DNA from: Nipponacmea schrenckii
Lineage: Eukaryota > Mollusca > Gastropoda > Lottiidae
Length of the DNA stretch: 64,000 nucleotides
Direction: 5' to 3'
NCBI GenBank assembly: GCA_030562195.1
Contig: CM060202.1
Location: 9,672,001-9,736,000, forward strand
Position 1 is the stretch's first letter; every line of letters begins with the position of its first letter. Below the pieces are notes generated by a model. That model was given only the letters and a program-made list of their open reading frames with translations. It had not been told where the DNA came from and did no database searches. This document shows, one piece after another, positions 23,346-37,696 of this stretch. The position numbers were made by a program, and so were the translations under genes.

Positions 23346-26300
23346 AATGACACTTCAAATTCCATGCAATTCCATTGAAAGCTGATTAGTCCATAATACT
23401 AAGTTCATGCTGAACTATCGTGACAAAAGAGCTAGAGTTTGATCAACAAAAGCGAAATTAAATCAACAGAGGTGAAATTAAAGACGCTTTAAATTCAACT
23501 AAGTACATGACAACAATACAGAGATGATAGTGATAAAGCATACAGGAAATCTGATGATCATCAATGAAGTGTTATCTTTGACGGTAACAACAGATTCTCC
23601 TTGGCTTATCAGTGACAGATCATACCTTTTAAAATGCCTTCTATCTCTATTCAGAAATGTTTCGAGCTATCAGCAAGTTCATCTCTCTGCACCGCCACCA
23701 TAATCTCCAAAAGTGGTACAGATTTGTAATTAAGCCCGACGAAGTGTTGAGGGTGACTGAAAATACACTAACATAAACCCGTAAATCTATCAAAACAGGG
23801 CTATCATTATTCCATTTACCGTATCCCTAACTCCTGAGTTATTATATCTGAATAAGACATTATTCGTGTTGCGTCGTGGGCGGTTTACTTCGACTATAAT
23901 TTGATCTGGCTAATGTGGTGTATATCGTAACTGATTTTCATGAACAATTTATATATTTGGGTTTATGGACAATATCAAGGAACCATAAGCAGTCAAAAAA
24001 CGATATCTTTCGTTAAGATAAATATTTACCTGCATACAGCTTTTTTTTTTGTAATTTTGTCTATAACAGCCGAATTGAAGACAGAAATCCAAGACATTCA
24101 AGACAGAAATTCGATTCATACGACAATTTTCAAAAAACTTTTGTTTTTGCCTCACCAATTGATATGAAACAACTCGTAAAGTAATAAACGTACTAAAATA
24201 ATTACCAGTTGGTGAAGCTCAATATATTTCCTTACGCATGATGTTTTGCTGCATTTATTTAGCTTTGAGTTAGTAGTTTTTGGAAATCATAATTTTCCAT
24301 AAATACCCTGGAGGCCTTCTTTGAATACTCGGAATGAAATAAATTTGAGAGCCTGGCAATGGTCAAGTGCGACAAAAGAGAGCAAACGCTTAATCGGAAT
24401 AAAAGGGGTTTTTAATTGTTATTGGTCATTGTAAGCAGTTTTGTATCTTGTCTATCCACGGTGATGCTGTTATGAATTTAAATTATTGTAATAATAGATT
24501 TACCATAAATGGTATGAGGATTTATAATTAAGTAATATGATGAGATAATAATAGAAAGGATAGCTCAGTTGCAATAGACATAATCTTAGATCGATATGAA
24601 TGCTTTATAATTAAATTACGAGAGACATGTTCAGAAAAAAAATTATGCTATTATAGTTTTAATTCCATTAACGGATAGTAAACGGATGTGAATTGCATTA
24701 GACATTCGAATTGTTATAACGATTTTTATGAGTTCATAGAGTAGAGTAAAACATCGATATAAATAAAGGACAGGAATGATATTCTATTTTTTGCATTTCA
24801 TTTGGTATATTAGGGAAAATCACAATGAGAAAATCATTATACTATACTCTTTACGCTGAAAAATATGAGTTAATATAGTTAGCAAAAACCGGATCTATCA
24901 AGCATTCGCAAACTGTTATGCATTTTGGTAGTTGTTAGAAAATGACTGGAACTTTCACGTCGTATTGCTTTCAAGTATTCTCAAACGTAAAATAAAATTG
25001 AAAAAAAAAATCATCTCTTTTACTATATGACGTTCTAAATGAGCATATTCTGCCAGTGATAGCATTTTTGATGAACGTTCAATCAGCTTGTGTATGTGGG
25101 CTACCAACAACTTAGTAATCTCAAATATCCTTTATAAATTAATAGGAAAGTGCAAGAACATGACGCCGTAATTCACTGCCAACAATACATTAACAATTTG
25201 TACCTCGTTATCGAACAATATAAGTTCAGTTTAAAACTAGTCGACCATTAATTGGCATAGAACTGAAGTAAATAGTCCGTCATTGTTACTGACAATAGTC
25301 CTCTTTCAGGACACAATGGAAAGCGAAGTGGCCGTTTCAACGCTTTCAGTCATAAATTGGTTACAAATTATATCCCAGTTATTGGAATAATACAAAACCA
25401 TTAAATTTAATGATTTTTGAAATATATTATGATTATTTATGATAAATTCCCTCGAAGGTTATAAGGTTAACTGGTACAACACTTTGTCAAAATCTTGTAT
25501 GCAGTTAACAGAATCCATTTATCCTTCACACCTGCAGCTGGTTTTAAAAATAATACATCATGTGTTGACTAACCAGGGGTTATTTCTCTTACCACTGCGT
25601 TGTCCGGAAGACAGTTGTTGCAGGTCCAACTGGTGAAAGAAAACAACTAAACCAACCTTTATCCTTCAAAATAAAGTATATATCATTGTCATCAACACAA
25701 TGAACAAGTAGTGTTGGAAATCGTGAAAAGAAGGATCTCTGCAAATGACGTGATGTTGAAACGTCCTCCCTAAACGTAATGTGTCTCTCATTTGTATTTG
25801 TATCGTGCCCTTCTGTCGAGTTTTGGTATGCAATATGGGTCTTCTGTGTTACAGGGAATCCTTGGAAACACTGTCTGTCACTCACCACGTAGGCAAATTA
25901 TTTTGTAAGACTATGGTTCAAATGACAACATAGAAGTTCAATACTGCCAATTGATCCCTAATTTAATTGAATTTGAATGAATTTCTTTACCAGGTGCTTC
26001 TAGGTACATCGGTTCGTATTTCGAACAACAAAGGGTCGTCGTATATTAGTGTTCGAAACACTCGAGAACTATGTGCAAGGTTTTTGGATTTATTATTATA
26101 GGAGATATATTCACAGTCATGACTGAACCACACTGGTCAGTAATTGTCCACTCGATGCAGTCAGTCAACCAAATAAACTGTTTGCAAACCAACCATGTGA
26201 TTAGAATCTAGAATAATCTTCAGAAGTCAAAGTTCGGTCAGTTTACTTATACAGAATAAACGTTTCATTGAGAAATTAGTTAATGGACGAAGGGTCTCTT

Positions 26301-29300
26301 TCAATTTATTTATAACATTATCACCAATTATTGAAAATCTCTCATTAATTGCTCACAGGTGTATGAGATTTTGTGGCGATGTAATTTGCGTGAAATATTT
26401 ACCCAAAATGTATTCAATATCTGAAGAATGCGTAGCTTATGTTTACCAATTGGATATTTTTGGCGCCATGAACGGAAAATCAGAGTGAATTGTTGTCATT
26501 CCCTTTTCATTTTGACCTTAGGTATGTTTCAAATTCGCTTTTGTATAACAGCGGGGGCAAATAGCACATTCCAGTAGCCGTCCGTTCAGACTTTTTAGCG
26601 ACCATATTTAAGTTGATAATAAATTGAATTAACCTATTATTTTCTTGAAAAAAAAAAGAAAATCAGCATAACAAATAACAAGAGAGTGGACCAGATCATC
26701 GCGATCGTCGGTTCAAGGTTAACAAAGACAAATAACTGAAGTAAAATTCTCAAGAGAAAATATATTTTTTAACATATTTAAAGGACCAAAAAATTATGCA
26801 GAATCTAAATCAGTTGACATTTTATAACCAAGCTCAGTGACAGATAACTTGTCAATTGTATCACCTTAATGTCAGGTGAATGGCGGTGAATATCTACAGT
26901 ATGACATGATGTGGACACTGACATTTGGCACGTGTGACAGTATTATGACTTTAGATTAATATTGTACAAGACTCCATATTTCATCCATATTACTGCTATC
27001 ATAAGTCATCAGTTCTGTGTTTAAGTTTCGGAAATAGTAAATCTGGGTATTAAAGTTTTTTCATCTTGAGATATCCTAGGAATAGTATATGCAATATAAC
27101 GTATTTGTGTGGATCATGAGACTATATTGTGCGTTGATTTCTAATACAGTATTGTTGTAAGTGTATCTGTATCCACGATATCACGATTTAAAATAGTTTC
27201 AAAATTCTCAGTCCTTAAGATCCTTTGAGATATATTTTCACTGTTCTAGCATTATTCTCCTTAAACAGAGTATCGCCCACTTAAAGTGCGTAACAGATTG
27301 GTCATAATAACTGAAGTTACCTACGCTGGGAACGAAACTGGACCTTAAAACAGTAAATAATCGCCGAGACACTACGACCACGAGACGTAAAAAAAAACAC
27401 CATCGTGAACCCTTGAAACTTCATGACCTATTTCTAGATTGAAACCTTTACCATAGACAGCGAACAATCGCCTTAATTACTGGCACACCATGAGACTAAA
27501 AAGAAAAACACAGCATTATTTCCAATATTACATGATTTACTGTGCTCAATGTTAACTGTAGGTTTCGTGTAATTAATTACAACATTATTAACAGTCGGTA
27601 TCATCAAAACTATTGGAAAATAAATTAATACCTGCTCGTAAATTTTCCCCGATTCAAATTTACCATATTGGTCAATAATTAATGGGGTAATAAATTTGCT
27701 GAAGTGGATGCTTCCTTGTGCAAGTACCGATTAGATTTTCAAAGTTAGAATAATAACGTTATGACGATGACGATGCATCAGAATGCATTGACGACATGCA
27801 AAATATTAGTCAAATAATTTTTGACACTTTTCGAAAAAGTGCTTATTATAAACAGTTTTATTATTGATGGCAAGTTTAATCGATTTCTTCTTTTGTGGTG
27901 TAATTTGAAAATATATTATTGTAACAAATTGTAATATATTGACATGGAAAACCGAGACAATGGATTGTTAAACTGTTTTGGTATCGAGATTATTATATGC
28001 TATATATAACTTTTGTGTAGCACGTGCATGCACTTCGTCTCCATCTTAGCTGTCAACATGTATTGAACTTGTAGATTACACAATCTATTTTAAAGAATAA
28101 TCTGGACAGGATCAATACTTGCTTATAGAACAGATCATTTATAAACTAATCTAATTTTTGTAAGAACAAAAACTTTCGTTCGTTCTTTCTATGATCCAAA
28201 GTCTTAGATTCTGATAAAAAGTTTTTTAGACTAATGTTCCGATTTACATAACAAATTTATGTTAAGTAAATCATGTGATTACGTCTACGAACATCAGTGT
28301 GAAAGTTCAACAGAATCCTCTCGAAGTTAATCCATACAGTTAATCCCTAGTAAAAAGATAATAAAATTAAAATTTGTCAAAAGCAACAATTGAAAAAGAT
28401 AAGTACTTGATATAAAAAGAAACAAAATCGAATTTACAATTTTGACATGAGATTGTTTTTTCTTTTTAACTAATTCTAATATATTGACGGGATTATAACA
28501 CATTAGTCGCGCATCGATGCTATCAACAATTTATTACTGATAGGTTTGCTAATTCGCCTCTAGTGAAGTTAAAATTGTTCCCATCAAAATGTACAAAGCA
28601 AAATAGTCACATTCCACAAACTTTCAATTGCGATGGCATTGTCTTCCATTTCAGTCAGATCTTTAGAATTTTATAATGCTCATTTGCAGAAAGGTCGAAA
28701 TAATAGGGAAAATGGCTTGTCTGATTTTGATTGGCAAATTTGATTTTGATTTCTCCAAGCCACTATAAAATGAAATTTTCTATTTTTCGGATCAACTCCT
28801 CCCTTTTATAACATGGGAACCTTCTACGTCACAAATTGGCCCTAAATCCGTAGTGTGATATTGTCCATGAGACAACTGTGGGGCTCCTGAAAGGGGTCAT
28901 TTATACAGAAATCGTTGCCAAAGCTTTATGTCAGGTTGTCAATGTCTTTCAATGACAGTAGAGAAAACACCAGTTCAGTGCTAATACACAGAAATCCTCT
29001 GCCAGTGAACACTGGAACGCTGATGTGGTATTATGACTTAATTTTGACAGCTATAATCCCGAAAGTGTCTTTCCATCAAGAGCGCCTCAGAATTATTCCA
29101 GAAATAAAACACCCGTTCTAACACAATAATTTCTTTCAATATTGTATACTGAACCACTTATTGTCTTTGTATGTGGTTGAATTTGTGCTAAAAATGTTAA
29201 ATTAATAATGGCGATGACAATGCCATCCTACGCATGAGGATTTCTTTACCCGAGTGATGCCTTCCAAATTTAGAATATAAATCAAAGACTTCAAATATAC

Positions 29301-30735
29301 CGTTATTCGTAATCAAGTTCAACGATGTGGATCAGTAATTTCCAGGATTTTTATTGCTTTTCGTCTACTAATATATTATTCATGTGAACTTTGAAATAAA
29401 GACAGATGGTAAAATGTTAAATTATGCCATACGTATAAAGCATATAGTTTTATTGATTTTAATGACATTTTAATGTGATACGAGACAATGTACAACATTA
29501 TCAAACACGTTGGCAATCATATTGAGTTGTTTTGCTCTGATGAAATATTTAGGGGGTCACTTTAATTACCAGATTGCTTGGAGAAGTCGAACAAAAAACT
29601 ATACCAATGACAAAAGAATTCATTGGAAAAATTGATTGCTGACAATAAGTTAGAAAGCTTTCATATAAAATCCGTGTTGGTTAGAAACAATGCTTGTATT
29701 GAAACACTTTTTCAGGGTTATATTTTAACAAAATCAAAAAACAAAATTCATGACTGGACTATTAAAATCTATGTAAAATTGATTATTTGAATTGCAGTAT
29801 GCATAAATCGGCGTATTAAGGGATGTTTTCGTACTTTATTTTTCTTATTAAGGTACGTTATATCCAGATAACGGAATGCCATTAAACCAAAAATATGTAA
29901 ACACTGAGATGCACCAATATGGTTTCGCATGCATTTGACAAATAATATGTGTTTCTCACAACATATGCACTCAATATTCCCAAGAATGTCAAATTTCAAC
30001 ACTTGTATGTCGGGTAATCAATGCTTCTTCTCGTTACAGAAATGTGGCGAAAGGTTCATATATCTTGCCTAAATGATAAATAGTAAATTTTAGCCTCTCA
30101 TTATAACGCTAGGGAAGTGTGGACATATTTATAATTGAACTGTTATTTATTAACAGTATCAAATCACTTCCAAAGTGCACCTGTTAATTGCAATAATTAA
30201 TGGCGTCGGCTCTTTTTCATCTCCTCTCCGTGAACAACTATGGGTAAATGTGAACTACCACGTGTCGAAGCGTGTCCGAAATGGCATCCAGTGAAATAAT
30301 AGAATAATGAACGATTCGGCTTTGAATAATGTAAGCCGAACCAGTTGACTCTCTCTTCACCGGTTTGAAAAGGAAGAAATTACAAAATTAAATAAAATTT
30401 TAGCTGTATTCACAATGGTCGTGACATATTTTTCAGCATATTTTTGCATGTGTTGATAACGTAAATTATTTGGTTATCTAAAAGAAGCGAAAACTCATAC
30501 ATATACAAACTGGAAAGGTCTGGCTAGTATTGGGTGTTATAGAAGATACTATCCTATGGAAGCACTGGCCAAGGTCACAAGAAGAGAACATACATTTTCC
30601 TTCACATTTCTGTTATTACATAAAGTAATGATTCCGAAGATTAGATTAAAAATACGATTAAAGATCACAATGAAATCTTAAATGACTAAAATATAATAAT
30701 ACTTGCAAATAATATATACATATAACTAACATGAT
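23346..30735. other. Intergenic, no gene recognised
   Basis: About 7.4 kb without a supported gene. A minus-strand 99-codon open frame (25589-25888) and a plus-strand one at 28915-29121 lack motifs. Their number and length fit chance in AT-rich DNA. Confidence 0.55.
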
Positions 30736-31260
30736 TCAATTGTTTGAGGGAGTTAATGGAATAGGGTCCAATTTTCCATGGACTAGTAAATTACTAAGAT
30801 TTTTATTTCTCTTAAAAGCAGTAACGAAACGTTTAGTGTAAATATTAGGAAATTTATAATATCGTTTGACAATCAAAGAGGCATTTTTGGCTGTAGTTTT
30901 ATAGGTTGCAACAAAGGGTATGATTTGATTGTCATGAAGGATGTTAAGTTCATTAGGTATCACAGTTTGTAACTGATCAATCCAGAAACTCTCTCTCTGC
31001 AATCGTGTGGTTTTAGGTTTAACTGTAGGTAAAAAGGGACCTTGTTCGATAGGCATAACCAGAAGATCTTCAATGGAATGATTGGGTTGGTTGAAATGGT
31101 TCGCAATCGGTCTATGTTTCTTATGAAGTATATCAAAACGGTGGCCGCTAAATCGAGTACGCAATGCATTTTGGGTTTCACCAACATATTGAACGTCGCA
31201 TTTTTTGCAAGAAATTAGGTAGATTATTTTTTTATCTTTACATGAAAGTATGTCATTCAT
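30736..31260 (-). CDS. Penelope-like element GIY-YIG endonuclease domain (partial element)
   Basis: This is a 174-codon frame whose motifs fit the C-terminal endonuclease of Penelope-like retroelements. IIYLISCKKC carries the GIY-like strand and a CxxC pair, and YVGET is the YIG strand. LRTRFSGHR supplies the catalytic Arg and His region, NHFNQPNHS follows, and RESFWIDQL carries the predicted metal-binding Glu. All these catalytic-type residues are present, so the fold could be intact. The reading frame extends slightly upstream of the first ATG (GKIFQ precedes it) but hits a stop at about 31330. No reverse transcriptase is recognisable to the right, where it should be. The copy is therefore 5' truncated, as is usual after incomplete reverse transcription. 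The C-terminus ends at a natural-looking stop after PLTPSNN. It is not a functional retroelement on its own. Confidence 0.8.
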   Translation of the reverse strand: MNDILSCKDKKIIYLISCKKCDVQYVGETQNALRTRFSGHRFDILHKKHRPIANHFNQPNHSIEDLLVMPIEQGPFLPTVKPKTTRLQRESFWIDQLQTVIPNELNILHDNQIIPFVATYKTTAKNASLIVKRYYKFPNIYTKRFVTAFKRNKNLSNLLVHGKLDPIPLTPSNN

Positions 31261-34200
31261 CTGAAATATTTTTCCGGCTAGTAGTTGCTTCCAAAGAATA
31301 GAGATTGATGAAACCGTTTACAAAAATTACATAATTCTATACTTTTAATTCAAATTTTGTTGTGTTAAATTTTAATGAAACAATGTCTTTTAACAAGGAC
31401 AAGAATGACATTGTTTGTTGAGTTTCCGAAACGAAATGTTTGTGGGCATGTAATAAATGCATTTCAATCGCAAGACTTGCGAAATGTTACTTGTATATTT
31501 CAAGAAAAAATTTGCCTTGTCAATTATCGTATGACAATTCCATTTCTAGATACCATTAAATGAATGTTCTACCGAACAGATTGCTGGCTGTGTACAACAC
31601 ATTTTTATGTAACGCTTATCATGACTATGTATAACGAGTTTGTTTAGCAGATTATTACTAGAGGAAATTTCAGATAATGTTTCAAGGCTCAACTTCTGTG
31701 GATGTTTAACATGTGATAACTAACAATTTTATCACTTAACGACTCAGATAACTGCATCGTCCTTATCACACGTTACACCAAACATGACCATAATGGCAGA
31801 TTAGTTTTCACTCTAAATCACAATTAAAATTTGACACGGGCATTATTGACCATATCTGTATCCGATAGCAAAGGAAAGCTGAATAATCATCAGATGCAAT
31901 CTGTACTCCTGACCCGCCAGGTAGTGTATGTCTGTGCTGATAAGTTATGGGGATTTTGACTTGATGGTTTACATGTCACGTATAGCAGCACTTAAATGCT
32001 TTTAACGGTTCTCTTTAGACACTTGCTTTTGACATGTATGAGGACGCCATAAGAGCAAACAAACAGTTTCTCCATCATCAACAATTAAGTACGAGATGCT
32101 GACATCCTAACCAATTACAGATCTTAGATATTCCTACAACGTAATGAAATATAAGGCTTTTCATTTTAAATTATTGGCTCTCAGAATTAAACCGATGAAA
32201 CGGCGATGTTGCAATGCCCATTTCAAATACGAGATCTAAATACATATTTCCTCTGACGTTTATTGAATTTTTATATATAAACATCACAATTCCGTCGAAG
32301 GAAGTATGCGCATGGGAAGAGACTTTTATAAAAGCTTTAGGAACCGCCCTATTTGCGAGTTAAATGAGCGCGTTATGTATTCGTAGGTCTTGAAGGTATT
32401 TAGTTTTATAGAGAAAATAGGTTTTTTACCTTTGAAACATACCCTTTCATTAAGAGGTTCTCATTTCGGTTTTTTTATGAGGTAGTTTGTATAGAGAACA
32501 AACATTTAATGGAGCATGTTTGTTTTATAAAAACCCACTTAAACGATTTTCCAAAAAATAAGGTTACAACATTTTGTAAATGACCTTTGTCGAAGACGTT
32601 GAGAACACTTGAGACGTTTTTTAAAGATAAGGGTTTTAAGTGGGCTGGTCTTGTGTATTCTGGTAAGAATAGGTCATCTTGTCCTGGCATTGTCACATAA
32701 CTGCCTTGAAATGTCCACTGGCTAACTTTGTCTCTTGGATCTTTATCGTGTCATATGTCAAGTTTTATCCCTTCTGATATCAGAACACCTTATTTACCAT
32801 TATAGCAGCCTAAGGCCCGATTGAGACGCCTGGGTGATTCCCAATGCAGCAATAAATTGAGTTTTTGGCTGGAGGATTGTCCTATTCATGGCGACGTTGC
32901 TATCCAATCAATTGTTATTATTACTTGGCCTCCGGGGAAATGTTCACACATGTACTTGACATCATCATCATCTTTATCAATTTTTCATCGATTCGTCATC
33001 ATTGTGTCTTGCACCCTTACATCCCTCTTGCACTCGAGACTCTAAATTGGCTATTTTCAATAATTTCTTTTTTATTATTAAATTTTGAAAAAGAAAAAAG
33101 GAAATTGCAAATAGTATATAGTTTTTACATAGCATAATGAAATACATAAATGCATTATTTTTATGTGCTAATGTGTATTTATTTTTTAAATAATTGCTTC
33201 ACAATAATTATTATCAAAAAATAAACAATAGCAAATAATACACACCTATATTTTAGTATGCATTTTTTATGAAAAGAATATTTGCCTTTGTTAAATTTAT
33301 CCTATTGAAATGAAAAGATAATTTCCAATCCAAAAACTAAAAAAGTCGACTAAAATGTAATGAAGCCATTTGTTACCTAAATAATGAATTAGAAAATTGT
33401 TCTAAAGGGCGGTATTGTTTCAAATTCCGATCGTATTGACAGTATTTAACAAAATTTCATTCCGTTTGTTTTTAATTATTGATTTTATATTTTAGTCTAA
33501 ACATCATCGTAAGATACGTGTAAATTTTCTTACATAATTTAAAAAGGGTTAATAGACCAAAGTATGCAAGTCTCCGCATGATTTCAGTTTGTGAAGCCAA
33601 GGTGTTAATGGGTTAATGATTAACGTTAATTGACTTTACAGGGTATAGTTTAAGATTCCAACAACACCTTTAGAGATTAACTCTAAGCCAATCAGAACAT
33701 GTTTTACATTGGTGGACTTTTAATTATAATGATCATCGCCCATCATTGCTGGTGCTTTCACGTGATAATTCTCTAAATACCCCATAATGAATGTTAAGTT
33801 TTCAATTATTGCCCTCGTATTAATAATGTGAAATGCCTATTTCGATGTTTAAATGGTTTCAACCATCTGTAATTAAGATACTTCTTCAATACAATTCGTT
33901 GATAGTGATCTTCAATAATACTCAATAATTTTTAAAATTATGCTCTTTATAATTATGTTAGGTGAAATATGCTATTGTTTTTCAATTGCCTGTCATTTTT
34001 TCGAAATAATTCCAAATTGTTCAGGCTGTTATAGTTTTATACCTGATCTGAACATCGGCATAGCACTGTATTGTTCAATCATCACCGGTATACCAAAAGT
34101 AACATTATTGTGCAGCTTGGTTTTGTTTTTATATTGTTTGATATTCTTCAAGGATTTTGTTTAATGTTGAAGTTTCACAAGCCAGTGTGAATTCTTACAG

Positions 34201-34736
34201 CCAATTGTTGAATGGGTTTACGTCGTTTTAGGTGCAGGTTGATTATAAAGTTCATATTTCGCCTGCCTACTTCAGTGTATACAGTTTATTCAGTTTTTTG
34301 GGGATTTTGAAATGACCGTAAAAGACTCTTCTGTAGAATTTGCCAACACTTAAGTAAGGAACTGTCCACTGAATTCTGCTTAGTTTGGTTGGGTCTTATT
34401 ACATGCAAAAGCCAGTACATTGCCATTAGTGTACCATAGGTCAATATGGATGGAAATAATATTTTAATTTGTATATAAATATAGATATTGCTGTATAATG
34501 TAATTAATTGTATATATATATATATTTATTTATGTTTTCTTTCTTCATACCATTCATTACAAGTCTGTCCTTGGGTACTAGGCGTAATTCTGGTCCATGT
34601 GTAATAAAGAGTTTATTTGTTGCACTTATTAAAATATTGTTATTTAATGCAATCTGAAATTCAATGCTCGTGTCAGAACTCAAATTGCTTAAATATATTA
34701 ATATACTGACAATTGAAAACTATAATAGAATTACGG
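31261..34736. other. Intergenic, no gene recognised
   Basis: A missing reverse transcriptase was looked for here and not seen. A minus-strand open frame at 32475-32696 (73 codons) contains EYTRPAHLKPLSLKNVSS and is not recognised. A pogo, SINE or other repeat signature was not found. The rest is AT-rich. Confidence 0.5.
34511..34526. repeat. (TA)n microsatellite
   Basis: Eight consecutive TA units followed by TTTATTTAT. Confidence 0.85.
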
Positions 34737-34809
34737 TGTCATGATGACATTACCATGACACTTTTGAAGAGGTCAAAATATTGAAGTGAGTCCGTTACGT
34801 GGACTCACT
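34737..34809. repeat. Two adjacent short hairpins
   Basis: GTGTCATG (34737-34744) pairs with CATGACAC (34754-34761). AGTGAGTCC (34785-34793) pairs with GGACTCACT (34801-34809) around a 7-base loop. They sit about 25 bp apart. Function unknown. Confidence 0.6.
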
Positions 34810-37696
34810 AACTTGATATGTAATTAGTAATGTATCAGACACGTAACTTAACATTGCCGTGTAATATTGAAGACATGACACAAGAATACTCGGTGTTTAC
34901 AAATCACTTAACATTTCTTCGTTATATTCGAAAGACACGTATTGTTGTCGTTTTAAGGTTAATTTGATAGCCTATTCCACACGATAGTGTCAATGAAATA
35001 CAAAAAAAAAAAAATTAATTTCCCCTCTAAATTTCTGTTTTCTTACGAAATGAAATCTTGTGGGATATCCAAATATACCCATATGTGATAATCATAATGT
35101 TACAGAAACCGAAGAATTATTCCAAAGAGGAATTTCGTTGCGTTCTTTGAAGATAAGTAGTTATTAATATATCCCAAATTCTAACAATAATATGTGAATT
35201 ATTCAAATATGATCTGTAAAATCTTTTTGATTATTCACCATTAAGTTTCTTTTTGAACTACATCAATGCATTACGTCGTACATCAAAAGATTTTTTCGAT
35301 AATAAATTGTAGGCATACAGTGAAGGTCTCTAGTCCTGTATACTCAATGCCTCCATAACGTACGATATTGTTTATAAAAGGTTTTAGAAATGTCAAAGGG
35401 CTAATACAAAAAAACTAACTTTGTCTATCTTGTACACATTTCAACGACTTATTCATTTTTTTTCTTCTCGTTTACTGAGCCTTGAACATATCGTAGTCGT
35501 GTTTATTAAGTCGCATTGCTTTAACTTCCAACATGCGATAGACTGGATAATAAATAAAAATAGATATTGACTTTCCTTCCTCCATTCATGAAAAACACTT
35601 TGATTGACAGGTCACGTGGTCTATCACATGACTTTCGTCTGTGCGTTATGAATACTATGAATTTGACTTCTACCAGTATCAGTGATATGTTATGAACAAG
35701 CTGGATGCATACCATATACGTCCATGCTTCGGTGACTCTTCGGTCAATATTGGATTTATGAATTTCAATACCTGGTATATAGACAGTAAATGTTTCACAG
35801 CTGGGATATATGAACACGTTTATAACTACTTTATAGTATAAGCCGAGAATACACTACTGTTAACGATCTACCATATTTTCATTGGATTATAAAACGGAAT
35901 CAATAAAACTTAGGTAAGATATGGTTATATTTGTCTAGTGTGCAGTTTAAATTTTTCATCATTGTAATTTTAAGATCGGTATGTGTAGTATTTGAATTAC
36001 GTTAAGTCAAGTAAGTCAACTATATAATGCTCAAGTTAAATGTAAATTCGTAGCTCGACCATAAATTTGTATGTATTTCTTTCAAATTCTGTCTTTTATA
36101 TTGCAATTTACAATGTAGCATTTTCATTTATTTGCTAATCTATTATTCACTAACTGCACTTTTTTTCTTTTCTAGCACCTTAAGTACTTTACTCTTAAAA
36201 GGTTTAACATTTTCCTCGTCATTTACTCATTCATCATATTATATAGCAGTTTGAAAGCATTTAGTTTTTCAATTATTTATTTTGTTATGTGCATGTGTTT
36301 TAACCATTTAGTAAGCAAACAATTCGATTTCAAATTTCTTGCTTGGTAAGTTACAATTGAAAATAGATATTTAGTTGGTGTGGAATACAATATGGAGCTG
36401 GACTGCTAATTGCTTGAAATTGCTAGTAGACAAGTTCTAACAAACGCAATGATGGTGTTCATAGTAATATCGAGGAATTATTTCTTAGATATGTATATTA
36501 TTTAGTTATATTGCAGTCTTGTATAGCATACACCCCATTCAGAAATATCGAATGACTCTAAAAGCACACGTAATACTGTTTTATAAATCCTTATCAAAGT
36601 CAAAGGTAAACGCTTAAGTTTTATGATAGGCCAGAACCAGAAGCTATACAGTTCTTCTTACAGTACTAACAAGAAACTCATACATAAATACAATAAGTGG
36701 CGAATATATTACAAAATCAAGCATTCGTTCTTGACATATATGTTTGGACAAAGTGTTAATACCATCTCCCCTTGGTCCATGGTATAACCTAACTCTCGTA
36801 GGGACATTGTTTAATCTTGTCAATACAATAATGGTCTTTATTATAGTTTCTGCTGGTTATTGACAGGACTGTTTGATCAAAGTGATAATCCCACCTCTCT
36901 GGAGACTCATCGGAATAGCAGGAATCTCGTTTAGACATTGTTTAACCAGTGTCCAGTATTGTTTGGTTTTTCTAGAATGATAATAGGTAATGGTTGGGTG
37001 TATTCACAGTTTATGATTACTATACGTCTAGTCTGCCAGGACATTGATGGATAGACTGTATCATAATAGAAGGCGACGTACATGTTGGTTAATTCATCTT
37101 ACGCTGTTGTGTTGTAAAATTAATACCGAATTTATGTTAGTTTAGGTTAAATATTTGTGTGTACAATCTATGTAACTATACAGTTTGGCCCAGTTTATGT
37201 TGGATAATATTGATGTTGCTATTGGTCTTACATTTGGTTTGAACTATGGTACAATAAGTTTTCTTACATTTCTTTGGGTTTCCGATTGCTGAGATAAACA
37301 ACGCGGGTGTAGATATTTAAATGTTGTCCCTTGTGAAAAGTGCATTTACTGATATAATATATACGTTATAGCATACTTTTGAAATACTTTGCATAGAAAA
37401 ACTTATGTAACCTTCAACCTTCAACAAAGTGTTTTATATTATCACCATATCTAGACTAAGGTAACACAGGCGTTCTTTTTCTCGGATGAATGAATAGACT
37501 TTTCCCTACAGAAAGATCAAAATAGTATGACTTATCATCGAGACGTGTCTTTTCTTTTACAAAAGAATCAATTCCCCTAAGTATCATATTAATATTTTAT
37601 TGCAACGGAATTCATCTAAGTAATCGATGTGAAATAAGTCAAGATACGGGTTTAACGTATTTCAATAAACACCACGAATATCTCTCTGGGGTAATT
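34810..37696. other. Intergenic, no gene recognised
   Basis: AT-rich. A minus-strand 98-codon frame (35521-35817) shows no domain. No other structure was found. Confidence 0.5.

Noticed and set aside
25589..25888. 99-codon minus-strand frame with mixed composition
   Set aside because: Looked for retroelement or domain motifs and found none. Several such frames are expected by chance.
31330..34700. Possible reverse transcriptase belonging to the endonuclease at 30736-31260
   Set aside because: No frame with reverse transcriptase motifs such as a YxDD box was seen on the minus strand in the expected place.
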